From JBGTGT01 sp051439375 (GTDB lineage: Bacteria; Cyanobacteriota; Cyanobacteriia; Cyanobacteriales; Microcystaceae): 64,000 nt of DNA. The notes beneath the pieces were generated by a model. The model searched no databases. It saw only the letters and a list, made by a program, of their open reading frames with translations, and was not told where the DNA came from. The stretch's first letter is position 1, and the number at the start of each line of letters is the position of its first letter. Below are positions 43,378 through 51,735 of the stretch, in pieces. The stretch covers positions 13,646 to 77,645 of the forward strand of contig JBFRWB010000080.1 of the NCBI GenBank assembly GCA_051439375.1, in the 5' to 3' direction. The position numbers were made by a program, and so were the translations under genes.

Positions 43378-44763
43378 ATGGACAAGCAACTATTACAAGA
43401 ACGTTATGAAATTCAACAACAGCTAGGGTCTGGATTAGGCAAGCAAACCTTACTTGCTATCGACAGACAAACTCAAAATTTAGTGGTGGTCAAACTATTA
43501 ACCTTTAATAGCGAATTAAAATGGGAAACCTTTAAATTGTTTGAACGGGAAGCTCAGACCTTAAAAGAGCTTGATTATCCTGCCATTCCGCGTTACATAG
43601 ATTACTTTGAAACGGAAAGCCCTTCAGGAAAAGGCTTTGCTCTTGTCCAAAGTTATATTGATGCTCCTTCCCTAGAGCAACACATTCATGCAGGACGAAC
43701 CTTTAGTGAAACTGAGTTAAAGCAAATTACCAAAGCCTTATTAGAGATTCTGACTTATCTTCATCGTCGTTATCCTCCTATTATTCATCGGGATATTAAA
43801 CCCAATAACATTTTGTTGACAAATCGTTCGGGCAATCATGTTGGTCAAATTTATTTGGTTGATTTTGGCTCTGTGCAAGCAGCAGCCAGTGAACGAGGAA
43901 CTCGAACGGTAGTAGGGACTTATGGTTATATGCCACCGGAACAATTTGGTGAAAGAGCCGTTCCTGCTTCAGATTTGTACGCTTTAGGCGCAACACTTAT
44001 TTATTTGGCATCAGGACAGCATCCAGCAGACTTACCGCAAAGAAACCTGCGGATTTGTTTTGAAAATTATGTGTCTCTCTCTGCAACTTTTGTTGACTGG
44101 TTGCAATGGATGACTGAACCTGCCCTCGACCAGCGATTATCCTCGGCTCATCAAGCGTTACAAGCTTTAGAAAAAGAGTCTAAAAGAGGCAAATCTGCTC
44201 TTGTTCCCATCAAGCCCGCAGATTCTAAGATAATCATCACTAAAAAGCACAATCTTCTTGAAATTAAAATTCCACCCAAAGGTTTTACGATTGAATTATT
44301 ACCCATCATTGGATTTGCGGTTATTTGGAATGTTTTTTTAGTAAATTGGTATGCAATGGCACTTACTACATGGAGTTCAGGGGGTTGGTTTATGGCTTTT
44401 TTCGCTTTACTGCATCTTGGAGTTGGTCTTTGGTTAATTTTGCAGATTTTATTTGCTTTTTGGGGACAAGTTTGGCTAAAAATTAATTCTGAGAAAATTA
44501 CTATGAGGTATCAACTTTTTGGATTTAATTATCCTTTTCCTCGTCCTGCTTCACGACATCACATTACGAAGTTAGAACGAACTGAGACATCTTATGAAAG
44601 AGATTCAGAAGGAAGCCGTGTAGAGGTTAAACCACAAATTAATATTTGGGCAGGAACGAAAAAATTCAAAATAGGTGGAGGAGGTTTAATTTCCGAAATC
44701 GAATTAGATTGGTTAGCCAATGAATTAAGTGATTGGTTAAATTTACCTGTTATTCGTGGATAG
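43378..44763 (+). CDS. Hanks-type serine/threonine kinase with C-terminal membrane domain
   Basis: From ATG 43378 (MDKQLLQERYEIQQQLGSGL) the protein is 461 residues; an ATG 57 bp upstream is possible, but GGAG sits just before 43378. The kinase domain is complete: ATP-binding lysine in NLVVVKLL, catalytic IIHRDIKPNNILL, DFG in LVDFGSV and GTYGYMPPEQF. The GxGxxG loop is short (LGSGLGKQ). Two membrane segments near residues 310-375 precede a small C-terminal domain. Membrane-linked signalling as CAST cargo; substrate unknown. Confidence 0.9.
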   Translation: MDKQLLQERYEIQQQLGSGLGKQTLLAIDRQTQNLVVVKLLTFNSELKWETFKLFEREAQTLKELDYPAIPRYIDYFETESPSGKGFALVQSYIDAPSLEQHIHAGRTFSETELKQITKALLEILTYLHRRYPPIIHRDIKPNNILLTNRSGNHVGQIYLVDFGSVQAAASERGTRTVVGTYGYMPPEQFGERAVPASDLYALGATLIYLASGQHPADLPQRNLRICFENYVSLSATFVDWLQWMTEPALDQRLSSAHQALQALEKESKRGKSALVPIKPADSKIIITKKHNLLEIKIPPKGFTIELLPIIGFAVIWNVFLVNWYAMALTTWSSGGWFMAFFALLHLGVGLWLILQILFAFWGQVWLKINSEKITMRYQLFGFNYPFPRPASRHHITKLERTETSYERDSEGSRVEVKPQINIWAGTKKFKIGGGGLISEIELDWLANELSDWLNLPVIRG

Positions 44764-44919
44764 GAAAAATCTTATCTCTAATCGTCTTGAAACTGATGAT
44801 TTTGAAGTCAACTTTGGCTTGGAACTATAAAACCGTCCAATTGTCAAGGGAATCTTGCAGTGTTTTTTGACCCCTTTCTTTCCCTAAGCTGAAAATGGCG
44901 AAAACCACTGTTATTCCTT

Positions 44920-46680
44920 ATGATTCCCCTATCCACCTTCGACATCAACAAAGAACCCTTACTCGATATTCTCCAGTCGATAAAAGCAGGTAAAATCCAA
45001 CTTCCCGACTTTCAACGAGATTGGCGATGGGAAGACGAAAAAATCCGTTCTCTCCTGTCTAGTATTTCGTTAGGATTTCCTGTCGGAACATTAATGTTTT
45101 TACAACAAGATAACGCCCAATTACGCTTAAAACCTCGTTTAGTAGAAGGGGTAGAATTATTTGACCCCCCTCAGCCGAATTCCCTTATTTTAGACGGACA
45201 ACAACGGTTAACCAGTCTGTTTATGTCCCTTTTTTCCCATCAACCCGTCTTGATTAATCGGGGAAAACGCCACAAACCCGACCAACGCTGGTATTATTTT
45301 GATATTGAACTAGCTTTAACCGCACCTGATACCGAACGAATTGACACCATTTTCGCCTTTACTCCGACTAAAAAGCTATATCGTTCTCATAAACCCCTTA
45401 TTGATTGTTCTAGCCCTGACAAAGAATATAAATCTAACTTTTTCCCCTTATCTCAAGTTTTTAACTTCCGTCAATGGCGTTTAGCTTATTGCAAGTATTG
45501 GCATTATAGTCCCGAAAAAATAGAGTTAATCGAACAATTTGAAGCCCAAATCATTAAAAAGTTCGAGCATTACCAGATGGGATTGTATATCCTTCGTCCA
45601 GAACTGCCTAAAACCGCCGTTTGCCATATTTTTGTTAATCATAATGAACTCCCTTGCGAATTAACCCCTTTTGACTTATTAACTTCCGAATATGCCAGTC
45701 AAAACTTTGATTTACGGGCAGATTGGGCAAAAAGAGAGAAAAAATTTAGTCAGCATAAGGTTTTACGTCTGCTTAAATCAACAGACTTTCTACAAGCATT
45801 ATCCTTAATCTCTACCTATCATCGTCGTTTAGAAGCGAAAGAAAAAAGAGTCAATCTGGATAAATTACCAAGAATTGCCTGTAATCGTCAAGATATTCTT
45901 AATTTAGAAGGAATTGAGTATCAAAAATGGGCAGATACGCTATCTCAAGGGTTTGAAGCAGTGGCCAAGTTTTTACACACCCAAGCCATCTATGATGCAG
46001 ATGACTTACCCTATCCGATGCAATTGGTGGTAATGTCGCCTTTATTCGCTATTTTAGGGGAAAGCCTCAAATTAGACACGGTAAGGGCAAAATTAGAGCA
46101 ATGGTTTTATTGTGGCGCAGCATCAGGAATCTATTCACGAAGTCGAGAAGCTACAGCAGCTAAAGACTTGATTGAAGTCCCTTTATGGCTATTAAATGAG
46201 GGAGAAACCCCTACAACAATCAAAGAGGCGCATATTACCGCAGAAAGATTACAGAGTTTTGTCAATTCCCAAGGGGCGACTTATCGGGCGATTTCAGCCT
46301 TATTAAGACGGGATGGGGCGTTAGATTTCCTGACGGGTGAACCGATTGACTGTATGAGATATTTTGAGGAGGAGATAGAGAATCATCATATTTTCCCTCA
46401 GAAATGGTGTAAAAAGATGGGGATTCCTAAGAGTAAGTACAATAGTATCGTTAATAAAATACCGTTACGGATGAAAACAAATCGGTTTCTGGGGAGTCAG
46501 TCGCCTTCTGCTTATTTAGCACAGTTAGAGGACAAAGGAGTAGAAAGAGGGAGAATTGATGAAATTTTGCGTTCTCATTTAATTGAGGGGGATTTTTTGC
46601 GGAGGGATGATTTTGAGGGCTTTTTTGAGGTGCGAACGAGACAGTTATTGGCTATGGTTGAAATGGCGATGGGGAAATGA
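44920..46680 (+). CDS. DUF262/DUF1524 protein, GmrSD-like type IV restriction enzyme
   Basis: The 586-residue protein has the DUF262 ParB-like nucleotide-binding motif PNSLILDGQQRLTSLFM near residue 90 and a C-terminal HNH nuclease of the DUF1524 type (EIENHHIFPQKWCKK near residue 485). This is the fused GmrS-GmrD arrangement of enzymes that cut modified phage DNA; related proteins (BrxU, SspE) are also antiphage. It is the last cargo gene before the transposon's far end, 156 bp from the first end-binding site. The antiphage role here is inference from architecture and company. Confidence 0.87.
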   Translation: MIPLSTFDINKEPLLDILQSIKAGKIQLPDFQRDWRWEDEKIRSLLSSISLGFPVGTLMFLQQDNAQLRLKPRLVEGVELFDPPQPNSLILDGQQRLTSLFMSLFSHQPVLINRGKRHKPDQRWYYFDIELALTAPDTERIDTIFAFTPTKKLYRSHKPLIDCSSPDKEYKSNFFPLSQVFNFRQWRLAYCKYWHYSPEKIELIEQFEAQIIKKFEHYQMGLYILRPELPKTAVCHIFVNHNELPCELTPFDLLTSEYASQNFDLRADWAKREKKFSQHKVLRLLKSTDFLQALSLISTYHRRLEAKEKRVNLDKLPRIACNRQDILNLEGIEYQKWADTLSQGFEAVAKFLHTQAIYDADDLPYPMQLVVMSPLFAILGESLKLDTVRAKLEQWFYCGAASGIYSRSREATAAKDLIEVPLWLLNEGETPTTIKEAHITAERLQSFVNSQGATYRAISALLRRDGALDFLTGEPIDCMRYFEEEIENHHIFPQKWCKKMGIPKSKYNSIVNKIPLRMKTNRFLGSQSPSAYLAQLEDKGVERGRIDEILRSHLIEGDFLRRDDFEGFFEVRTRQLLAMVEMAMGK

Positions 46681-46835
46681 GGATCATTTAAGGCTAAACA
46701 CTTTTGCTGCTCATTAAATTAAGTGCCTACTGAGATGTGATTGATATATAGGTTGATGAGACTCGTTAACGATCGCTGAAGATACGTTTTTACAGTAATG
46801 ATACCTTTTGCCGCCAAATCGGAAAATTGGTCTTC

Positions 46836-46996
46836 AAATTGTTCAACGGAGTTTTATAATCAAGGAGCAAGTGTAACGAATTTGTTATATTGTTTGACCA
46901 TTACTGAGACAAATTGTTCAACCGTTCAAGAAAAAGAGGAACGAAAAACTAGGCATTTGAAGGCATGAAATTGTTCAACCGAGTTTTAGTTAAACA
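46836..46996. repeat. Distal (left-type) transposon end with three spaced TnsB-like sites
   Basis: Sites related to AAATTGTTCAACCGAGTTTT lie at 46836-46855 (one mismatch), 46911-46930 (diverged in its last six bases) and 46968-46987 (exact), spaced 75 and 57 bp apart. The terminal 29 bp (46968-46996) is the perfect reverse complement of 22306-22334. Spaced sites are characteristic of the Tn7 left end. Confidence 0.9.
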
Positions 46997-47001
46997 TTAA
47001 A
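46997..47001. repeat. Target-site duplication, distal copy (TTAAA)
   Basis: TTAAA directly follows the terminal ACA at 46994-46996 and repeats the five bases before the other end. Joining 22305 to 47002 reconstructs an uninterrupted empty site. Confidence 0.93.
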
Positions 47002-47075
47002 TATTATATAAGTTCATATTTATTAGCTATACTGAAATAAGGCCATAAAGATTTGATAAGAAACTAATTCAAAAT

Positions 47076-48171
47076 ATGCGTATCCGTTCTATCCGTGTTG
47101 AAAATTTTCGTGCCATTCGCTTTCTTGAACTAAATGATTTATCTGATGCTGTTGTTATTGCTGGACTTAATGGTTGTGGGAAGTCCAGTTTATTTGATGC
47201 GATAAGACTATTAAAGTCTGCTTATGGTCAATATCATCAAAATGAATATCAATCTTTTTTTCAAGAACTTCAGATCAATATTAATAACTTAAATCAGGAA
47301 GCAAGTCGTATTTTACATAACTCTGATCACCCCCTTTATATTAAAGCAAATTTTGAACTAACAGACTCAGAAAAAACATATCTCAAAGATAACGCCGAAG
47401 ATTTAATATCTAAAATCTTTTTTAAGGTTACCAAACAGGATATTGATCCTGATTTTTCCTTAGTACATGATCCTATAATTGATCCTGTAATAAAGATAAC
47501 GTAAAAACACTTCAAATACGCTTAGATAAAGCTGCACAAGAGGGAAAACTAGATGCTCGTTTTTACTCAATTGTTGATCGAGATTATGATGGTGCTGAAT
47601 TGGTTCAAAAAATCATCAATATCAATGGGATGTTTACCATATTGAAAATTATTTACTTGAACCTCAATTTATATTAGAAGTCAGTCAAAGTTTAGAAATT
47701 GGAAAGCGATACACAGAAGAAGAAACTAATGAAAAACTTAAAAAATGTGCTGAATTTACGATAGATAAGCTTGTAGAAATTCAAATGAGACGCTGGATTC
47801 ATGATCATTTAATTCAATGTATTAATCTCGGATTTAATAGTAAGGAAATCGATTTAGTAAACGGATTTTATCAAGCTATTCAGCATTCGTCTCAAAAATT
47901 TCAAGGAGTTACCTCACAAGATTTAACTCAGGAAGCCTTACAGTTTAAAAAGAATGAAATATATAACCGTTTGTCTAATTCTCTCACAACTGACAAATGG
48001 AAAATTCAGTTTAGGGGTCGTGATATTTTGAAAAGATTTGTTAGTGAAAGTCCTATGGGTATAAAATATGAGAATTTTCGCAACTTAATTATAAGTCGTA
48101 TGAAAGACAAAGAATATCAACCACAAGGGATAAAAGATATTATAGATAAAATCTTAAAAAGCGATTCGTGA
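47076..48171 (+). pseudogene. Decayed ATPase/TOPRIM (OLD-like) defence gene
   Basis: The first piece (47076-47504, ATG) is the start of an SMC/RecF-like ATPase: RIRSIRVENFRAIRFLELND and Walker A VIAGLNGCGKSSL. Beyond it the frame is broken. Plus-strand frames between 47501 and 48171 encode a TOPRIM-like tail: FYSIVDRDYDGAELVQK in one frame, then WDVYHIENYLLEPQFILEVS in another that continues to the stop at 48171. The ATPase signature and Walker B region are missing, so there is an internal deletion plus at least one frameshift. The gene sits immediately downstream of the CAST and is non-functional. Confidence 0.8.
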
Positions 48172-48188
48172 ATTTTTAATCAAAGTAG

Positions 48189-48428
48189 GAATTAAATGAT
48201 CAATACAAAGGATATGAAGCCAAGATTGAGTATGATGACGAAGACCGTTTATTCTTTGGTCGTGTCGTTAATATCAAAGATATAATTGTCTTTGATGGCT
48301 TATCCGTTGATGAATTAGAACAAACTTTTCATCAGGTAATTGACGAATATTTAGCCAATTGTCAAGCTTTGAATAAAACACCAGAAAAAACCATTTCTCA
48401 ATTATCATCCTCTATCAGTGCAGAATAA
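48189..48428 (+). pseudogene. HicB-like antitoxin remnant without a start codon
   Basis: The frame after a TAG at 48186 reads YKGYEAKIEYDDEDRLFFGR and VVNIKDIIVFDGLSVDELEQ, then FHQVIDEYLANCQAL, a HicB family antitoxin body, ending at TAA 48428. No start codon lies in frame before the conserved region, and no HicA toxin is beside it. It is an N-terminally truncated relic. Confidence 0.7.
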
Positions 48429-48513
48429 TCATTAATTAGATAGTGCGATCGCTGATCTTGTAAGTTAGGTTGAGAAACGAAACCCAACAAATTACTATTT
48501 AGAATGATGTTGA

Positions 48514-48696
48514 TTACGAAGATTTAGACATTTCTTCTATTTGTTTCTTGCGTCGGCTTTCTAATCGCTTACGCCACTTTTCATCTATTTCGGTGGCTAA
48601 ATCACATAAAGCTTTAGCTTTCATTTCTGTATTTTCAGCAATTTCAATAAGTTGATCAAGGGTTTTCTCATCAGGTAATTTAGTTAAGGGTTTCAT
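48514..48696 (-). CDS. Short charged helical protein, operon with the next gene
   Basis: The 60-residue protein is highly charged and helical (MKPLTKLPDEKTLDQLIEIA, ending RRKKQIEEMSKSS). Its ATG overlaps the end of the upstream gene (48693-49040) by four bases, an ATGA coupling that argues both are real. No family is recognised; a toxin-antitoxin or regulatory pair is possible. Confidence 0.45.
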   Translation of the reverse strand: MKPLTKLPDEKTLDQLIEIAENTEMKAKALCDLATEIDEKWRKRLESRRKKQIEEMSKSS

Positions 48697-49040
48697 GATA
48701 AATTCTCCAGAATCGTTACTGCTTGCTGAATCTCTATTTTAGCTTCAATAATGCGACCAAGCAAGGTGCTAATATCTTCTCCTGCTTCTTGAATTTCTTC
48801 TGAGGTAACATCAACGGCGGAAATTCGCTCAATATTAGCCTCAATGCGTCGTCTGGTAATGTCGATAAAGAGGATTGTATTGTTAAATAATGATAGATAG
48901 CGGATGAGTCTAAGATTATTAGGAAAATAGAATAATAAAGAATTTATTACTGATAATCCTTTAGTTGTTTCTTGTGCTATTTCATCAATTTCATTATAGA
49001 TTTTTGTGACAAGAGGCTGAAGTTCAAAAGGAATCGACAT
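48693..49040 (-). CDS. Hypothetical helical protein
   Basis: The 115-residue protein is predicted all-helical (SIPFELQPLVTKIYNEIDEI, later DISTLLGRIIEAKIEIQQAV) with no membrane segment. It is first in a small minus-strand operon with the 60-residue gene. A HicB-like gene lies eight bp upstream on the same strand, so the three could be one transcript. Function unknown. Confidence 0.5.
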   Translation of the reverse strand: MSIPFELQPLVTKIYNEIDEIAQETTKGLSVINSLLFYFPNNLRLIRYLSLFNNTILFIDITRRRIEANIERISAVDVTSEEIQEAGEDISTLLGRIIEAKIEIQQAVTILENLS

Positions 49041-49048
49041 TAAGAATA

Positions 49049-49270
49049 CTATAATAAGTTGACTTGTTCATTATAAACTTGATTAAAACCCTGATGCTTA
49101 AGAGGAATAACAGTGGCGCAAGGGGGTTCAAAATGCAATTCTAACGCTTCTTGCAGGTTTTTTAACGCCTCAGTTTCCGTTTCACCGTGACTGGCTACAT
49201 CAACCTCTAAACATTGAGCAACAAACCAATTACCCTCTTGAAAAACTCTTGCGGTGAATGCTTGTTTCAT
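49049..49270 (-). CDS. HicB-family antitoxin-like protein
   Basis: The 73-residue protein from ATG 49270 has the partial RNase-H-like HicB fold: KQAFTARVFQEGNWFVAQCL, EVDVASHGETETEALKNLQE and ALELHFE. GAGGA lies seven bases before this ATG, favouring it over an upstream TTG. No HicA toxin is adjacent; orphan HicB-like proteins are common in cyanobacteria. It may neutralise a toxin elsewhere or regulate its own operon. Confidence 0.75.
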   Translation of the reverse strand: MKQAFTARVFQEGNWFVAQCLEVDVASHGETETEALKNLQEALELHFEPPCATVIPLKHQGFNQVYNEQVNLL

Positions 49271-49347
49271 CTTAGTTTTCCTCAATTTTTGGGAGTTTAT
49301 AAACTCTATGATACGATCATCAATTGACTAACTCACAAAACTTAATA

Positions 49348-49608
49348 ATGGACATTACTATTCATCTAAGCGACGAACAAAGGGAAAAACTGTCTTATAT
49401 TCAACAAAACAGTGATCTCGATGTTGAAACCTTGCTCAATCATGCTATTAATCAACAATACGAACAATTACAGCCATCAAAACCTAATTCTTTAGAAATA
49501 CTTAGAAATAGTGGCTTTATTGGGTGCAGTACAGGAGATAGTGACCTTTCATCCAACTATAAAGCAATTTTAGCCAAAGAATGGTCAGAAAAGTATGATA
49601 ATCGTTGA
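49348..49608 (+). CDS. Antitoxin of a VapBC-like pair
   Basis: From ATG 49348 (MDITIHLSDEQREKLSYIQQ) the protein is 86 residues; the frame opens eight codons earlier at TTG. An N-terminal ribbon or helix DNA-binding part is followed by a flexible toxin-binding tail with NSGFIGCSTGDSDLSSNYK. Its end overlaps the PIN-domain toxin start by 14 bases, the usual coupling. With the toxin gene interrupted, it may now be an orphan. Confidence 0.65.
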   Translation: MDITIHLSDEQREKLSYIQQNSDLDVETLLNHAINQQYEQLQPSKPNSLEILRNSGFIGCSTGDSDLSSNYKAILAKEWSEKYDNR

Positions 49609-49990
49609 TACAGGATTTTGGTTAGCTTTAGCAAATCGTGACGATAAACACCATTCTCAAGCACAACTTGTCATTACATCCATCAATGAACCTTTAATCA
49701 CAACTTGGTGTGTTATTACAGAAACTTGCTATCTCTTACTTACTCGTTTAGGAAATCATGCTCAATTGCGCTTTATTGATAATATCCTAGAAGGGGGAAT
49801 CATCGTTTTTGAATTAGAAGACTATCATATTGAATGAATGAGGCAATTAATGACACGATATGGTGATTTACCGATGGATTTAGCAGATGCTTCCTTAGTT
49901 GTCTTAGCTGAAATTTTAGGACATGGAAGAATTTTAACCTCTGATTGTCAAGATTTTTCAATAGAAAGAGTGAAGGAACTAGAAAAAAAA
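49595..49990 (+). pseudogene. PIN-domain VapC toxin interrupted by an in-frame stop
   Basis: The frame begins MIIVDTGFWLALANRDDKHH, with the first PIN aspartate, runs to FELEDYHIE, then hits TGA at 49835-49837. The same frame resumes at once with MRQLMTRYGDLPMDLADASL and RILTSDCQDFSIER, the second half of a PIN domain including its later aspartates. Only one codon separates the halves, so a point mutation inactivated the toxin ribonuclease. Beyond about 49990 the frame runs into an unrelated transposase-like sequence. Confidence 0.8.
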
Positions 49991-50044
49991 CAGTCAAAAG
50001 AAGTGAAGACAAAAGAAACCCAGAAAAACTTTCAAACGATCAGA

Positions 50045-51166
50045 GTCCCATCACACCATTATTGTCTGACAACCATTAAAATCTCAATTCAACAGGTAAT
50101 TATGGGCAGAAATAGTTATCGTTCAGTAGAAACCAATCTCAAGCTATTAAGCGAAGATTTTGAGATAGGTTCTCCCCATTTTAGCAGTGTTAGAAAATGG
50201 GTGGCAAGACTGGGATTATACGAACTAAATCGTCCTAAATCCTTACGAGATGATTGGATTTTCTTAGTAGATTTAACCTTAGAATTAGGTCAGGAAAAAG
50301 CAATGGTTGTCTATGGTTTATCTCAAGAAAGCTATCAAAAAATTAGTAACCAAGAGAAAAGAGCTTTAAGATATACAGACGGAGAAATTTTACTAATGGA
50401 AGTTCTTTAAAATTTATTAAAACATCAATTAGCAACGGATGAAGTGTATCAAAATTTTCTAGAAGACTGTCATTATTGTCGATTACAAATACAACAAACG
50501 GAACTCTCTTTTTTAGCCCCTCCTCCTCAAAGAAGTCAGTGTCGTTACTTTAATGTAGAAAGATTAGTTGAGTGGGCAAACAAACTACTAAATAGTCCAC
50601 TGGATACCCTTTTCTCATTAATTCCAGACCATAATCCAGAAGGAATTTCTCAACGACTGAAGGAAAAATTCCTCTGGTTAGCTTACTACGAACAGCCTTT
50701 AAAGAAATGGAAAACAATGGTCTTTTTAACCCGTACTCTCGAAAAGCAGGTCAAAATTGAGGGCTGGCATCAACAATCAGTTAATAACTTTGAAAACCCG
50801 ATCAGTTCAGTTATTATCCCTTCTCAACTCTTAGACTTTAAGGAGAAAATTCTTCAGTATCTTCATCATCAAATTAATTATCTCAAAACCGATACCGATA
50901 CTGAGCAATCTTTTTTAGCTACTACAGATATTTTAGAATCTCTCTTTGGCAAGTATAAAGAATTTTCGGCTCGTTGTCCTCTTAAAGAGTTACGACAAAT
51001 GCTTCTTACTATTCCTCTTTCTACTATGAACTTGACACCAGATATTATCCACAAAGCTTTGACAACGATTGGAGTCGATGATTTAGAAAAGTGGTTAAAT
51101 GAGACTTTTAATCCCTCAATGCTCTCTAAACGAAATACTCTCTTTGCTCAGAGCATAACGACATGA
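50045..51166 (+). pseudogene. Transposase-like relic with in-frame stop
   Basis: In frame with the vapC remnant, sequence from about 50045 reads SHHYCLTTIKISIQQVIMGR, SVRKWVARLGLYELNRPKSL and DDWIFLVDLTLELGQEKAMV, a pattern I associate with a cyanobacterial IS transposase family (N-terminal helix-turn-helix and a DDE-like aspartate strand). TAA at 50408-50410 breaks it, but the same frame continues to TGA at 51166 with ATTDILESLFGKYKEFSARC. No inverted repeats were identified. It is inactive; the family name is uncertain. Confidence 0.6.
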
Positions 51167-51204
51167 AAACTGCATGAAAAAAGCTATCTCTATTTTCTGT
51201 AAAG

Positions 51205-51490
51205 TCAACACCCTAATAGAAAACCAGCAGGTAAACCGATATATTCATCGCTGATAGATTTTAAGTCAATTAAGCTAGTTTCACAAGCGGAAAGCACCAC
51301 TAAGCAAGATTTCTTTAAGTCTAAGTCAAAGATTTCATCTAAGGTTAATTTGTCTGGTTTTGCTAATAATAAAGCTGATTCTAGCGGATTATTGGGGTTA
51401 AAGCTACCATGACAAGAGAAGTGATAATAGTTGCTTTCCGATTCTTTAAGCTGCGTTATAACCGTGTTTTCAGTAGCGTCATCTTTAGCA
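51205..51490 (-). pseudogene. CHAT-domain protease fragment
   Basis: The reverse strand encodes DDATENTVITQLKESESNYY, then HFSCHGSFNPNNPLESALLL and LKKSCLVVLSACETSLIDLK, ending SDEYIGLPAGFLLGC at the TGA (51205-51207). These are the caspase-like catalytic His (SCHG) and Cys (SACET) blocks of a CHAT domain. There is no start and no N-terminal TPR region, and the truncated end abuts the xisI remnant. It is debris of a larger CHAT protein. Confidence 0.75.
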
Positions 51491-51496
51491 ATAATT

Positions 51497-51703
51497 ATGG
51501 ATAAAATAGAACAGTATCGAAAATTAATTCAAGATTTATTAAAAGATTATTCCCAAGATGATGAGTCTGAGGATAATATCGAGGTTCAACTTATTTTTGA
51601 TACCATCAGAGATCATTATCAATGGATGAATGTCGGTTGGGAAGACTTAAATAAAGTTTATCGATGTATCATACATATTGATATTAAAAATGATCTGCTA
51701 TAA
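51497..51703 (+). pseudogene. xisI: Truncated XisI (fdxN element excision controlling factor)
   Basis: ATG 51497 opens MDKIEQYRKLIQDLLKDYSQ and continues through EVQLIFDTIRDHYQWMNVGW to CIIHIDIKNDLL, the first two-thirds of XisI. The family normally runs to about 110 residues; this one stops at 68, losing the conserved C-terminal block. XisI works with XisH, which is absent. It is probably non-functional. Confidence 0.75.
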
Positions 51704-51735
51704 TATATCTTTCAATAATTTAAAGGGGCATATCC

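Larger units (their letters stand above)
22306..46996. mobile_element. Type I-B CRISPR-associated Tn7-like transposon (CAST), 24,691 bp
   Basis: Both ends carry a perfect 29-bp inverted repeat starting TGTTTAACTAAAACTCGGTT and are flanked by TTAAA duplications. Contents in order: tnsA, a tnsB-tnsC chimera, tniQ, a pentapeptide-repeat gene, cas6-cas8-cas7-cas5, a five-spacer array ending in a homing spacer, then cargo (YgjP-like, hsdR, membrane protein, hsdS, hsdM, HTH cassette, Ser/Thr kinase, DUF262/HNH). As in Tn7, the tnsA-side end carries closely packed sites and faces the target gene. There is no cas3, cas1, cas2 or tnsD. The tnsB/tnsC lesion suggests it can no longer move by itself. Confidence 0.95.
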
